From Heliocybe sulcata (taxonomy: Eukaryota > Basidiomycota > Agaricomycetes > Gloeophyllales > Gloeophyllaceae): a stretch of 64,000 nucleotides of DNA. Shown here piece by piece: positions 23,871 through 35,553 of the stretch. The notes beneath the pieces are model-generated. The model did not search any database, was not told the origin of the DNA, and was given only the letters and a program-made list of their open reading frames with translations. Within the stretch, counting starts at the first letter, position 1, and each line of letters begins with the position of its first letter. The DNA lies in contig ML213516.1 in NCBI GenBank assembly GCA_004369045.1, positions 563,552 through 627,551 of the forward strand, given 5' to 3'. A program made the position numbers and the translations under genes.

Positions 23871-25006
23871 TCATACCACTCCTTTGCTTCGGAACCACTT
23901 GTCGAGCCACTGCGCTTGGACATCCCAGATTGGCTGGCCAACAGAGATCAGCCAATCCAGGTGCGATGTTTCAAGTTCTTCCGTGGCGATGATGAAATCC
24001 AGCTCCGAGCCTTCGATAAACCTGCCTTTACCCTCTTCTCCTCCAAACGTCGTTGCCGCCCAGATATCCTGCAGCCCTCGTATCATCTCCGGCATCTGCC
24101 TTCCTTTTGCTCCCTTGCCCACGCCGAGCGCAACGGCATAGAAAATGCCTCGTGTCATGTGCATGGTACGCGGCTTGATAGCTATAACGTCTCCAGAGAG
24201 GACGTGAAGCAAATAGAGGATTTTGGCGGTGAGGATCCTCTCCGGGTGAGCCAACGTGAATACGATACTGCCGCCAGTTCGGACGGACTGCAATGCGAGG
24301 ATAAGCTGAGAGATCAAGAGCCGGTCCATGTCCCAGGGTGCAGCATAATCGGAGGTGTCCGTCCGTAGCTGATGACCATCTAGCAGCACGAGGTCGAAGC
24401 TTGCAGGCCTCATCTGTGGCGGAGCTGGGCTGAGACGGGGATGATCGATGAAGAATGGACTAAGCTGTTGAAAGGAAGTGATATCGGCGAAGTGAATTTG
24501 AAAGCGGCTGCGCAAGCGCTCTTGCAAGCCGAACTTGTGGCCTCCCCGCTCTACAGGCAAAGATACGCCGACTCCGGTAGCCAATCGGTTCCGCTGGAGG
24601 ATGTAGGATGCGAATCCTCCGGGGCAACATCTGTATACATGGGAGAATCTATCAGTATAATCGATGGACCCCGTACGGGAGTGCACCTACCCCAGATCCA
24701 GAAACTTCGGGGAGCCCATGACTGGGACGCAAAGCGAATAGCCGTCGATCTCCTCCATTACTGCGTTCAACCGCTTGTACCAGTCCCTGTTACGTTTATC
24801 CTCTGCGTTGTCCGAGACGTGACGCTGGCGAGCGAACGTCTGGTCCAGTTTCTCTTCTTTCCAACCCTTCGAGTGAGGAGACCATCAGCGACGAGTGCAA
24901 TTTCTACTGGCATAGAGACCCCTCTTACCTTACTTCGAACAGCTACGAGTCTCTCGAGCTCGGGGCAGCCTCTCTGAATGATAACATCAGCCAGCGTTCC
25001 GTACAT
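23871..25006 (-). CDS. FtsJ/RrmJ-like methyltransferase, array copy 2
   Basis: Three exons: 25006-24929, 24866-24691 and 24630-23871. Their lengths (78, 176 and 760 bp) are identical to copy 1, giving 337 residues. The SAM motif FLDLGCCPGGFASYIL and the aspartate in DLVLLDGHQLRT are present. The motif VI segment reads GGSIVFTLAHPE: the lysine found in copies 1 and 3 is threonine here, so classical 2'-O-methyl transfer looks unlikely and the protein may be inactive or repurposed. The rest is well conserved with no stops, which suggests it is still under selection. A TTTATAA element lies about 90 bp upstream (around 25098). Confidence 0.85.
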
Positions 25007-25552
25007 TGCAGGGGAGTGAAGAACGGCTTGGATATTTAGCCCTTGGAGGCGGCCTATGTATACGAGACGGGGATCTCGAAGTTGATATTGCCCTGAACCT
25101 TATAAACACGAGGTCTTCTTCATATCGATTGGGCGTTAATGCAATACACCTGGTATATACCACGTCAGAATGACCGGATCAGGATGTGTACAGCATGTAC
25201 GAGAGAGAACCTTCACAGCATTCGCTGCCAACGCCGCGGGCTGCTGTGAGAAGTCAGAATACTGTGAGGGTCGAAAGAATGGAAGGTATAGCATGCCTCC
25301 TAGGAAGGGAGAAATGGGCGTAAGGCGGCCCAACATACATCCTCAAGTCACATCTTGTGCATGGAGCATCTGGTAGCGCAGTGACTACGGGCAAACAGTA
25401 GACAGATGTGATCATACGTATGCTGCCTCATTTTGCCTATGATGGGTCCAAGCTCCAAGGTTGTAAGGAGGAAATAATGAGCGCAATCTCCCCTGGCTGT
25501 ATACGATGACGCGAATACTACGTGTCATATATATACACCCAAAGGATCCCCA
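25007..25552. other. Spacer between methyltransferase copies 2 and 3
   Basis: About 545 bp including the copy 2 promoter and the 3' flank of copy 3. No gene, tRNA or repeat was recognised. Confidence 0.5.
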
Positions 25553-26690
25553 TTATATGACACCTTTCTTCTGAAACCACCTATGCAGAGCGTGAGCCTG
25601 GACATCCCAGACGTTCCGGCCAAGCTCTATCAGGCGATCCAAATAGGTTTGTTCGAGATCCTCCACGGTAATTGCGAAGTTGAGGTCGGAGGGTGTCATG
25701 TACCTTCCCTGTCCGAGCTCTCCTCCGAACGTAGTCTCTACCCAGAGATCCTGCAGACCTCGGAGCATCTGCGGCAAGCGCACTCCTTCGAGCCCATTCC
25801 CAACACCGATAGCCACTGCATAGAAGGTGCCTCTGGTGGCATGCATGCTGCCCGGCTTGTAGATCACGAGCTTCTCCGACAGGATATCGAGCATGTAAAG
25901 GATCTGAGCAGTGAGGACTCGTTCCGGGTGCGACAACTTGACTACCATGCTCCCACCTCCTCGTATGATCCTGAGGGCGAGAATGAGCTGAGATAGAAGC
26001 AATCGATGGATATCCCACGGTGCACCATAGTCAGAGACCTGCGTGCGCAGCTGGTGCCCGTCCAGAAAGGCATGACCGAAACTGGTGAACCTGAGCTGTA
26101 AAGGAATGGGGGAAAGACGAGGATGGTCTATGAGGTATGGACCGAGTTGGTAGCCTGTCACGTCCGCCGAGTACAGATCAAGGCGCGAACGCAGTGAATA
26201 GTCCAGAAGAAGGGCATGTCCGCCTTCTTGGGCTGGAAGCGATACACCAACACCTTTGGCATACCGGTTCTTACGGAGGACGTACGACGTAAAGCCTCCA
26301 GGACAGCACCTAACAAAACACGACAATTATTAGGAAACTGCATTTCGAACAGGAGAGCGACTTGCTTATCCTAAGTCGACGAATTTTGTCGCTCCTTGAT
26401 CCGGCACGCACTGGGTGTAGTCATCAATTTCTTGCATAACTTGACTCATGCGCTTGTACCACGTCAGAGACAGCTGTCCGTCCGCGCTGTCAGCGACCTG
26501 GCGTTGCTTGACAAATTCATGATCGAGTTTTTCATCTTGCCATCCCTGAAGCAGGCAGCCTGAGTTTCCGCTATTTTCTAAGCATCGAAGTAGCCCATAT
26601 CGTACTCACCACAGCTCTGAGCTCATGGAGTCGCTGCAGTTCCGGGCACCCTCTGGTAAGGATAGCTTCAGTCAATCGCCCGCTCTTCAT
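25553..26690 (-). CDS. FtsJ/RrmJ-like methyltransferase, array copy 3 (non-canonical intron)
   Basis: Three exons by comparison with its neighbours: 26690-26610, 26545-26370 and 26309-25553 (81, 176 and 757 bp; 337 residues). Motifs are CCPGGFTSYVL, FLDGHQLRT and GGSMVVKLSHPE, so the motif VI lysine is kept. Intron 2 should begin where the paralogues have GTAAGT or GTAGGT, but here the sequence after the exon is ATAAGC. The acceptor is a normal TTGTTAG. The gene therefore needs an AT-AG intron or is a young pseudogene; retaining the intron gives a stop within three codons. The rest of the frame is open. A TATATATA box lies near 26750, about 60 bp upstream. Confidence 0.75.
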
Positions 26691-27505
26691 GTCAGCAAGA
26701 GTGGCGATACGAAGGTAGGGTCAGCAAGCTTGTGAGCTCAACGCTCTCTGTTATATATAGGGCCTTATAATAGTCAATGAACTTAACTTTATCGTTGTAC
26801 CATCTCTATCATCCTCGTATCGATTCGGCGCTAATTAGAGGTCTCTAGTACTTGTCCAGATATCCCGTGGGATCGACTCAATATATTTGAGGTGCAAATG
26901 ATAGGCCGGGACCTAGTTGGACGTGCCATATGGCAAGCTTGACCTCCCTGGTGAGCCATAACACGAAGCTCGAGAAATTTGACAGTAGCGCCAGTTAGCG
27001 CTTGAGCAGAGTACACATCCGCGGTGCATGGTCTTCTCTCGTAGACCGTTGAGTCCGATTAACTGAGCCAGGTCGTAGCCTTGAGAGTGGATGACTGCCT
27101 ATCTGCTCAGATATGTCTCATCATGTATGATAAATGAATATAGCCGAATGGGGTAGACATTCACCTGGCAGTGGTATGCAATAAAGGTTGCCCCAGAAGC
27201 AGCAAAGGGATATTTCTCCGCAGCCCTCTGACAGGCTTCTAATAAAAACGAATTCACCAGGGCACAGCTTTGGTAGAGCACGACATCGAATAGGACCAGA
27301 AACATAGGCAGCGAGTCGACCTCCATGTCGACGTTGATGGTAGCGGGGAGAAACGAGCCACAATTCAAGCCCGCCACCCGCGTTGCATTTTGCCACCGGC
27401 GTCATTGCAGTTGTAACGCGAGTGACCTAGATGTGTCCCTGCTCTTCCTCGTGCATGGCCAATCTCACCGACGCGTAACTATATCGAAATACGTTCAAGA
27501 CGACG
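26691..27505. other. Intergenic region between the methyltransferase array and RMD1
   Basis: A divergent promoter region of about 0.8 kb. A 92-codon minus-strand frame (27099-27377) is open but has no recognisable motif and overlaps the probable RMD1 promoter, so I do not call it a gene. Confidence 0.5.
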
Positions 27506-29569
27506 ATGGCACCTGTTGATAACCAGCCTCTCCTGCCTAAATCTCTGCCTCCACCATCTGTGGCGCCGGAGCCGAGCAAACCGAGAGGCGCTAATCGCTC
27601 GACGAAAGTCGCAGGGAAGCTCAAGGTCCTTCCCGAACGAGTTCCCGCCGCAGACGTTCAATCGCCTGGTGGAAGCGCTCCGAAGAAGGAAGTACGACTT
27701 GAGCTACCCACAGCTGCAAAGCCGACGGTCGAGACGGTCGAAGAGAGTGACGAAGAGGCCGATGAGGAGGATGAGGGCGAGGTAGAGCCGGAAGCGGAGG
27801 ATGAGGAGAATGTTGAGGTACGTTAAGATCGTCCGTGGCTTAGTTGAGTAGTATGAATTAGAAGTTCTGCAGGTCTACAACCAGATTGATCTAATTCCGG
27901 AAGGGACGGCACGTCGAGATGCTTTACGCTTGACAAAGAAGAAAGCCAAGGCATTACCGAGGGTTACGGCGTATGCTACATGCAGGTATGGCGCACCTCC
28001 TGGACTATTTGAATTACCCGCGGAACCACAGGGTTTCCAGTTCCTACAAACTACCGGACCTCCTCAAATTTTTCAAGGCTCGCCGCGAATCCTACCACAC
28101 CAACCCCCGCCTAATAGACGATGTCATATACACACCCTACGTCTATGAGCCTGCCTCCTCAAACTCGAACCACGCTCGGGGCCAAACTCAGACGGCTACG
28201 GAGGGCGATCTCCTAGGCGTCCCCGAGCTCGTCAGTCACGCCCCAGACGCGAACGGTCACGATGGAGATGGGGACGTGAACATGCGCACAATCAAGCAGA
28301 AAAGAAAGCGCTCGAGTAAATGGTTCGAGCCACCGACGGAGGCGGAGCTATTCATATTTGAGTATGGGACGGTTGTAATATGGGGAATGACGGAAGCGCA
28401 GGAGAAGCGATTCTTGTCCTCGATGTGGGTCTCCACCTTATCTCTCCTTCTTCCAAATAGCATGCTCACCTCTGACGTCGCAGAAAGCGCTTCGAGGTGG
28501 AGAAGTTGGGTGAGTTTATGCGCTTTATATGGCCAGTCCAGCGTCATTAACGTCGTTCCTAGCCCCAGACGATATTGAGATGGAAGACCTGAATTACTAC
28601 TATGCAAACTACAGCCGGTAAGTTTTTTGGCACTGAACGCTATCTGTCTGCTTACCCCAGCCTTTGGTAGCATATACAATGATGTAATCACCTTACGGAA
28701 AGGCTCAAGCTACATGTATATCTCCTGTTCTCATCCGTGATTATTGCACCGTTGACGTCTCTGCAGGACGAAAGTCTCCCTCTCTCACGCTCTCTCACAA
28801 TCCGTAAAGATATCCCTGGTGCGTCACATCCTCACAAACGCCCCCGTCACATCCTTACCACAAACCTTACACGCCGTAGTTTGAATCCCTAATATCAACG
28901 ACCATCGAAGAGACCAAAGACATCCCCGAGATCATGGGCGAGACAGGGAAGATCGGCATGCCTCACAAAGGTCAGTGATCGTCTATGCTGCTTTCCGACC
29001 AAGGTGCCAACGTGCATGTATCCAGAGATCATGCGGAAGATGGGTGAGCTGTTTCTCCTGCGGACGAATATCAACTCCGTTGGGTCGGTATTGGACTCCC
29101 CGGTATGTACATGCCCCGACCTTCTAGACGACATTCTGATCCATGGAATATATTGCAGGAAGTATTCTGGGTACGTCTTAGGAATGTTCGATGCCACTGA
29201 GTTTGTATTGAATTTGCTTATCCCATCCTGAAGACATACCCTGATCTCCAACCTCTATACGATGCCGCTCGGAGTTACCTAGAAATTCCGCAACGGATCA
29301 ACCTGCTGAACACTCGCGTTGAGGTAGGCGATCGGTCCTCTGCCTGCAATCGCTTAGACTTACAAGAACCCTAGGTGCTTCAGGACATGCTCCAGCTTTT
29401 GAAGGAGTCTGTCTCCAGCAAGCACTCTGAGAGGCTAGAACAGATTGTTATAGCACTGATCGGTGTTGAAATCGGTAAGCGCAATACAGATATTGTTCTT
29501 CGTGGTCCACTGACTTATGACTTTGTAGTATTGGGTATTATCACCATAGTTGTCGATCTATTCGAATAG
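27506..29569 (+). CDS. RMD1: Rmd1-family protein (DUF155), 13 exons with a 12 bp microexon
   Basis: A DUF155 protein related to yeast Rmd1/Rmd8 and animal RMND1, a membrane-associated family. Exons: 27506-27817, 27873-27985, 28041-28424, 28484-28509, 28563-28617, 28671-28715, 28767-28818, 28880-28970, 29026-29102, 29159-29170, 29234-29323, 29375-29474 and 29529-29569, giving 465 residues. The N-terminus is Pro/Ala-rich, then acidic. The family core includes RVTAYATCSSYKLPDLLKFF, the FIFEYGTVVIWGMTEAQEKR block, EDLNYYYANYSRIYND and LNLLNTRVEVLQDML-like helices. The C-terminal membrane segment is VLGIITIVVDLF. Exon 10 is a 12 bp microexon encoding EVFW. The acceptor of exon 3 could also be 9 bp upstream without changing the frame. 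Confidence 0.93.
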
Positions 29570-29704
29570 AGGTAAAATGTATCTCCAGTCCACTCACCTG
29601 TCTAACGGACCGGACTTCGCATATCGTATACATCACATAATAATCATCCAGTCATGAACCCGTACATCTAAATACGCAGCCAGTCAGTCCCCAGCCCATC
29701 AAGA

Positions 29705-32700
29705 CTATCGACTCTCCTTCACAGTCCGACTCCTGTCCCTTCTCTCCCGTGGCTTATCTTTCCCATCCCTCCCCTTATCGCTTCTTTCCTTTGTCTGCCT
29801 GAAGCACAAGAACTCGATCCCGGTCGCCCGGCGCGTATCCGCCAATGTTTTCTTCACGCCGTCCAGATGTGCCTGCAAGTTCTCGTCGCCCGGCCGGCGC
29901 GAGTAGGCCTGCGAGATCTTCTGATACAAGTCCGACAAGGTCTTTTCGGCTGTCGAGGTGACATAGCGGTTAACGGTTTGGTGGAGGAACTCGATCTCGA
30001 GGGTCGCCTAGGTTTCGTGTCAGTATCAGCATTCGATAGAGGCGGGAGACACTTGCTCTCAGCATGCCACCCATGCCGAACCTCTTTACTTGCTTGAAAC
30101 AGCGCAGCGCTTCATCCGCGACTTCCTCGACCAGCGATTTGAGCGTACGGTCGAGCAGCGGGGCAGCGGCTGTATTGACTTGGTTATGTACCCCGACAAG
30201 ATACATCAGAGTCTCGAACATATATGGCCGTATTTCTAGATGATTTTTAAGTACGACGCTCAAGAAAATGAGGACTACGATACTTACCTGTTGGCTGAGG
30301 GGTCTCGTACCAATCGATGTTGCTGTCTAAGATCCCGCCGCGGACGATGCCCTTCACTGCTGCTGCCTTCGGGCTGATGTAACTGTCAAATAGGGTCTTG
30401 TCCAGTTCTTGGACCACGGTCATTAGTGTCTAGGACGCATTCAGCTTACTACAGGCACGCGGGGATGAAATAAGCTGTACCTGTCTATCTTGATCCATTC
30501 CGATCGAAAAGGCTGTCTCGAGCTCGCCAATCATGGAGGGAATGACGGCTTTTTGCAGATGGCCGAAGTTGGAGACAACGAGCAGCAGACGATTGTCCTA
30601 CGCAGGAACTTCAGTGACACTGGTCAAAGCAGCCGCTCCTGAAACTTACAGTGTTGCTGAGGTCCAATAGCTCCAGCGGATTGCTAGCCGACGCAGCTCC
30701 GACCTCAGGCACTGGCGGTTTGTCACCGACGATATCAGGGGACTCGTCCGACGCAAGGTGCACAAGACCGTCCAAAAATGCATATAGCGAATCCAAAAAC
30801 GACCTGGTAATCTTGGTCGTGAACTCGGTGGGGATAGGATACTGCTTGGTAGATTTTGAGGCGCTGAGACTAGAGGGCAGGTCGACGCCTCCCGCCAGCT
30901 TGAATGCGGCGGTGCATATATGCCTCTGATACTGCTGCACGTGGGAAAGGTAGGTGGTCGTGTATGGCTCGATAGGGCTTGCCACCCAGGATTCGAGATA
31001 GTAGAAGACGTTTGCGTCTAAGACAAGCGACTTCAGGTTTGTCAGGAAAACGGAGCACGCGAATCGACCCACCTCTTAACCAAGCTTGGACAAGCAGATC
31101 CTCAAACCTCCACCGCGTACTTTCCATCAAGCTCTTCAGGCCGGACGTACCCTCACCAGAGATTTCCATCGCATTCAGCTCATTCACCGTGTCCTGGATC
31201 TCTCCAAGGACCCTCAACAGATAATGCGCCGTCGTCAGCGAATTTGAATTCTTCGGGATGAGGCGCGGCGTGGCGGAGCCCTCGTTCCCGACGGATCGCA
31301 GGACCGCCATGTCGGAGAGCGTGAAGAATTCGGAGAGAAGCGAGATGTATAGCTTGATGATGTCCAACGCCATGGTCCGGCACTGCGACGTGCTCCTGCG
31401 CGAGCCTGATGTCTGCAAAAGGTTCGCGGTGAGTTATGGGTGATAAAGGTGGACAGATGCTTACCTTCTTGAATTTGCCATCGATGTAGCCCTTGGATAT
31501 TCTCCAGAAATTGGGGAGAGCGGTCAGCATGACCTCGGAGACGTTCTTGAAGACGTCCGCTATAGCCTCCCATTGCTCGTACCCGCCCGATTGTGCTGGG
31601 GGATAATATGTCATATGTCCCGAGCCGAAATGGAGACAGACTCACAAATGACTGTCTCAGGCTGTTTCGACTCCAGAGCCGTAACGCAAGCTTGCAGCTG
31701 TATCGACAGATCCTTGCTGATATCATCCGGAATTGAGGGACCAGCAGAGGCGGCATCGCGTTTTGCTTCGTGAACAGTGACGGTACTAAGTCACGGAACG
31801 AAACAGGGAGCGGGTCGGCTACGTACCTTCGACCACAGCGATACCCGTCTTATACATCTCGTTCATCTGATGCAGAATATATTTGTGCTGACTATCGAGA
31901 TATGCCCACACTGGGTCATCTGGCGAGTTTAACTCCAATAATATCCTAGTTTGTGTATCAGCTGCGAGATCGCAACGCTGCGAAATGTGAAGGTGACGTA
32001 CTCAATTGTCTTCTCCTGCTCCTCAACAGGCCGGCTCGGCTCCTTCAGCTTGGAAAGTAACATGCCCCTCATCTCGCTCATAGCCTTCTCTACAGTATTC
32101 CACACCTTCTCCAGGATCCGCTTCTGCTGCTGCTCAGCCTGAGCGTCTTTGCTCGAGCCCACGGGAAGGAGCTGACCAGGCCGTGACTCGAGCAGGAACT
32201 TGCCCTTGTTGTAGTCTCTCAAGGCAGCTTCGTATTTTCCCTGAGGAGTAGAGGAGGTGTAAGATGAGGCAAGGTTGAGACGGGCAGGCGCTACGCACGG
32301 CTTCAATAGATTCGGCCAGAGCACCGGGAAGGTTAAAGAAGAATTTCGAGCGCTCGAATACGCCGAGGGTGGTCCGCAGCTTCTGTGCTTTTGATGCGTT
32401 CTCCAGGACAGGCAGAAAGACCTGGTCAGCCTTCACGGCAGCCTCTAGGTAACGGATTCAGTCAAGTCACTGGAATGCGAATATGGATTCTATACGTTTA
32501 AGCTGGTCCCGAATAGGCCGCGACGCAAACTCTGCCTTCTCCGACAGGAGGCCTTCCCTCATCTCGCCGTACACAGCTCAGAAATGCAACGCGCGTCACC
32601 CTCTGCTGCCTCCACTATGAGCACGATGGCTTACCATCGGTAGACGCCTTCACCGCAACAAACCTATCAAAGTTCTCCTCTACAAGCACTCGGATAGCTT

Positions 32701-33220
32701 GTGACCTCGCATCTATCGACGCCCTGAGTTGGGAAATCCCTGACGCCAGGTCCTGGTACGTCGCATTCGGGTGCACGGTAGCGAGGAACGCCTTGGGGTC
32801 GAATGACTTGGATGCGATGGACACCGCGGCGCCTAGTAGGATCAATCAGCCTTTCATCGTTCACGGACCAGGGTGGACCTGCGCAACTGACGTGATTCCA
32901 TATCCAAACTCTTCAAACTAAGCGGGATTTGTGTATTTAGCTGGGGACTAATACAAAGTATTGTCACAACACTACGCACTCTACCATGGAGCCCAGACCC
33001 AGTGGGTCTCCCTCGCCATCACTTGTAGTCGTAGGACTTGCCAAAGCGCCAGCGAGCGAGTCGCCCATATCGTGGTCAACCTCCTCCCATTTTCTTAGTA
33101 TCTTATTGTCATATTATGTTGTTATTTGCTTCTAGAATTGACGTACGTCGGTTCGAGCGTAGATATTTTGTAATGCCTCAGCAAAGTGGCTTCATCCGTC
33201 TCTAACTTGAGTCTTCCCAT
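29705..33220 (-). CDS. SEC5: Exocyst complex subunit Sec5
   Basis: Sec5/EXOC2 is a subunit of the exocyst, which tethers secretory vesicles to the plasma membrane at growth sites. The gene has many exons; the first is 33220-33147, joined by a GTACGT-AAG intron to [14 protein letters not shown] diagnostic Sec5 N-terminal block is [20 protein letters not shown]. Long helical segments follow, for example [34 protein letters not shown] and [20 protein letters not shown]. The protein ends with a basic Arg/Lys/Asp-rich tail ([14 protein letters not shown]). It is roughly 950 residues, normal for fungal Sec5. I mapped the frame through most exons but give only the outer limits. It ends 136 bp from the convergent RMD1 stop. 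Confidence 0.9.
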
Positions 33221-33615
33221 TGTGAAGCTGGCTCAAGTCGTATTAAGTCGGTTACGCGGGCAAGCAGTCACTCCAGTAAGAGCCCTATCCGCAGGACTAA
33301 TGGTCGAAAACCCGTATCAGGTGAGAGGCTAACAAGTGGTCGGGTACAAAGCAGAGTATACAGCTGAGTGTGCAATCGGTATCGAAGACATGGCCGCCAA
33401 TTATAGAATATTGATGGGTGGCTATACAGTTCGGTTGTATGCTCGTTGTACTGCTCTTCCGGCAACTCCCTCCTTCAATTTCTTTCTGGGTCTCTGCTAG
33501 CATCTCTCAGACAACAGTTCACATCTGCGACGGATTATCAGCGAATAGCACGCCTAGTGGCAGCTCTCAGCAACAATTCTCGCACCCGCCGTGGCATTAA
33601 TAGATCCTTAGACAA
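33221..33615. other. Upstream region of SEC5
   Basis: About 400 bp containing the SEC5 promoter, bordered by the TIR element at 33618. No coding sequence is supported. Confidence 0.5.
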
Positions 33616-33617
33616 TA

Positions 33618-34218
33618 GGGTGTTTCACGTTGAGGATTTCGACGTGATTTCAGCTTGTTTTTAGCCTCGCTTTCTCGCCGATTTTGCACTCGGAGATCCC
33701 CGGTGTTCGAAAAGCGAGAGTCGATTTTGGCTCTTTTGTCGTCGATGTGAAAGCAGCTGAGATGCTGCTTTTGCAACGATTTCGCCACGCTTTTGGCATG
33801 ATTTCGGACCTCTATAGGTTTAGTAGCTGGCCCGTCTTACTACTCTTCTATGGGCTTATGTTCGAGACTCTTTGCCTTACTCTTAAGACCTCATAATATT
33901 CAGGCCCGAGGTTCTTTGTGAGGGTTTCAAATTGGATATGACCCAATATTACTTCTACTAGGGCATCCATTTGCAGTTACATCAGTGATGAGATTCATAC
34001 TGTGTATATATATTATATATGGGTCTGTTGGATAGCTACTGTGACTATAAACCAGACAAGAGACAACAGCATGGGTGAAAATCCGGCAGAAGTTGGGGGG
34101 TTTCACGTTCAGGCCGATTTTCACCTCATTTTCAAGAGGATTTTCAGTGAAAAGCAGCAATGAAAATCATGTCAAAAGCGCACCGAAATCATGTCAAAAG
34201 CGCCAACGTGAAACACCC
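33618..34218. mobile_element. Non-autonomous TIR DNA element (601 bp, TA target site)
   Basis: The element starts GGGTGTTTCACGTTG and ends with the reverse complement CAACGTGAAACACCC, flanked by TA on both sides (33616-33617 and 34219-34220). The inverted similarity continues more weakly for about 35 bp (TGATTTC shared). A partial internal copy of the terminus (GGGTTTCACGTTCAGG) lies near 34104. The interior is made of short repeats such as GATTTTCA/GATTTCG and has no transposase frame. A TA duplication fits a Tc1/mariner-type MITE, but the family assignment is inferred from ends only. Confidence 0.75.
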
Positions 34219-34439
34219 TAATGACTACATGGTCATGACGGATCCGTTTCGGGGTAAAACAGATCTTACTCGCCGTCTCAGCTATCGCAATTCATCCAGC
34301 ACCTTCTAATAATTATTGAAATTATGACTGAATTCCGTGTCAGTCATCCCTGAAACGCCGCCTTCAAGCATTCAGTCAGCTATGTATTCGTATCAAGATA
34401 CATATCCAATGATTTGGCTCGCGTCCTAGGCCCGCCGAG

Positions 34440-34447
34440 GAGATATA
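34440..34447 (+). promoter_or_regulatory. TATA-like box of HTH gene A
   Basis: A GATATATAC stretch lies about 80-90 bp upstream of the ATG at 34528. It is a reasonable core promoter for a fungal gene; the exact start site is unknown. Confidence 0.35.
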
Positions 34448-34527
34448 TACCTAACCGTATAATCTTTCTCTCCTTACTTGGACCAACCGGTAGCCAGCTA
34501 CTCCGGCCTATCGAAAACCTGACTAGT

Positions 34528-35553
34528 ATGGCTCGAGTGACCATCTCGGACGATGATGTCGAGAGGCCTAGGTTAGTCCACTCCATACGTGCAACATGGT
34601 GATAGGCGCTGACTGTTTCTGCTCTGCAAGATCTCCTAGTAAAAAGTGGCCGCAGTTAACCAGGGGCCAGAGGGCGACTGTTCGTCTTATGGCATTCTAT
34701 GGCGAATCGGAAATGGAAATACAGAAAGACCTGGGGCGTGGCAGAAAGGCAGTTCGCAGAGCACTTATAAATGGCTATATCCAGCCAGACAATATTGAGT
34801 CTGACTTCGACTATGTGCCCTTGCATATTGGTGCTCGTTTCCCGCTGAAGGTCCGTCCTGAAAAGAACCTAACAACCATGGCTAATTATGATATTGCTAG
34901 AACAAGTCCGAACAAGCAAAGTACGTTCGGAGATATCGCGCAAAGGAGTCTGAAGAAGAGGACAGTTCCTCTGACGAATGTAACGGCAAAGGTACCACGC
35001 CCATAGAGACCAATAGCGTAGGTGCTTTCGTTGTGGATAGCGCTTTGCTCTTGACCCTGGATCATTCACATCCACAGCGGACCACAAGAAGCATATCGAG
35101 GAAGGCCAAGTTTCAGCTCCCCCAAGGTACCACTTGCCCCATCGTACGCGGCAGGCCACAGGGGTCATCGAACTCCGGGAAGCGTACCGCAGCCAAAGAG
35201 GTCTGTTCACTAGACTTCCGCTAGTCGTACCGTTGGATCTTGACACGCTTTTAAATCAGGACAGCTCTGACTCCGACATCGAGATTGTTGAGCATACGCC
35301 GAAGAAACAAGGTGCCGTGAAGTCGCAGAACGCGGAAGCTGTCAAACACTTCCTGCGAAACGCAAAGCTGGACGTCAACAGGTACTTTCCTGCCCTTAGG
35401 GATGTTGGTATCACGAGTCGCGAGGCGCTGCAGGAGCTCGCTGAGATGGAGCCCATTGCGCAAAGGGTCTACCTCAATGAAATCGCGCTTGTGAGAGGCT
35501 GGCAGGGGCATCATGTCAAAATGTTGCAGACAAAGTTGTCATCGCTGGTTTGA
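34528..35553 (+). CDS. Helix-turn-helix protein A (hypothetical)
   Basis: Four exons fit: 34528-34571, 34640-34850, 34901-34991 and 35078-35553, giving 273 residues. Residues 15-60 contain an HTH of the kind seen in transposases and resolvases (LTRGQRATVRLMAFYGESEM then EIQKDLGRGRKAVRRAL). The middle is charged and Ser/Asp-rich. The C-terminal ~65 residues form a likely five-helix unit (VNRYFPALRDVGITSREALQ ...) that resembles a SAM or death-like fold by pattern only. Gene B at 36049 has the same HTH plus helical C-terminus arrangement. This suggests a duplicated pair of DNA-binding proteins, perhaps domesticated from a transposon. Intron 3 (86 bp) is the least certain junction. Confidence 0.6.

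Noticed and set aside
27099-27377. 92-codon minus-strand frame between the methyltransferase array and RMD1
   Set aside because: No motif, no promoter, and it overlaps the likely RMD1 promoter.
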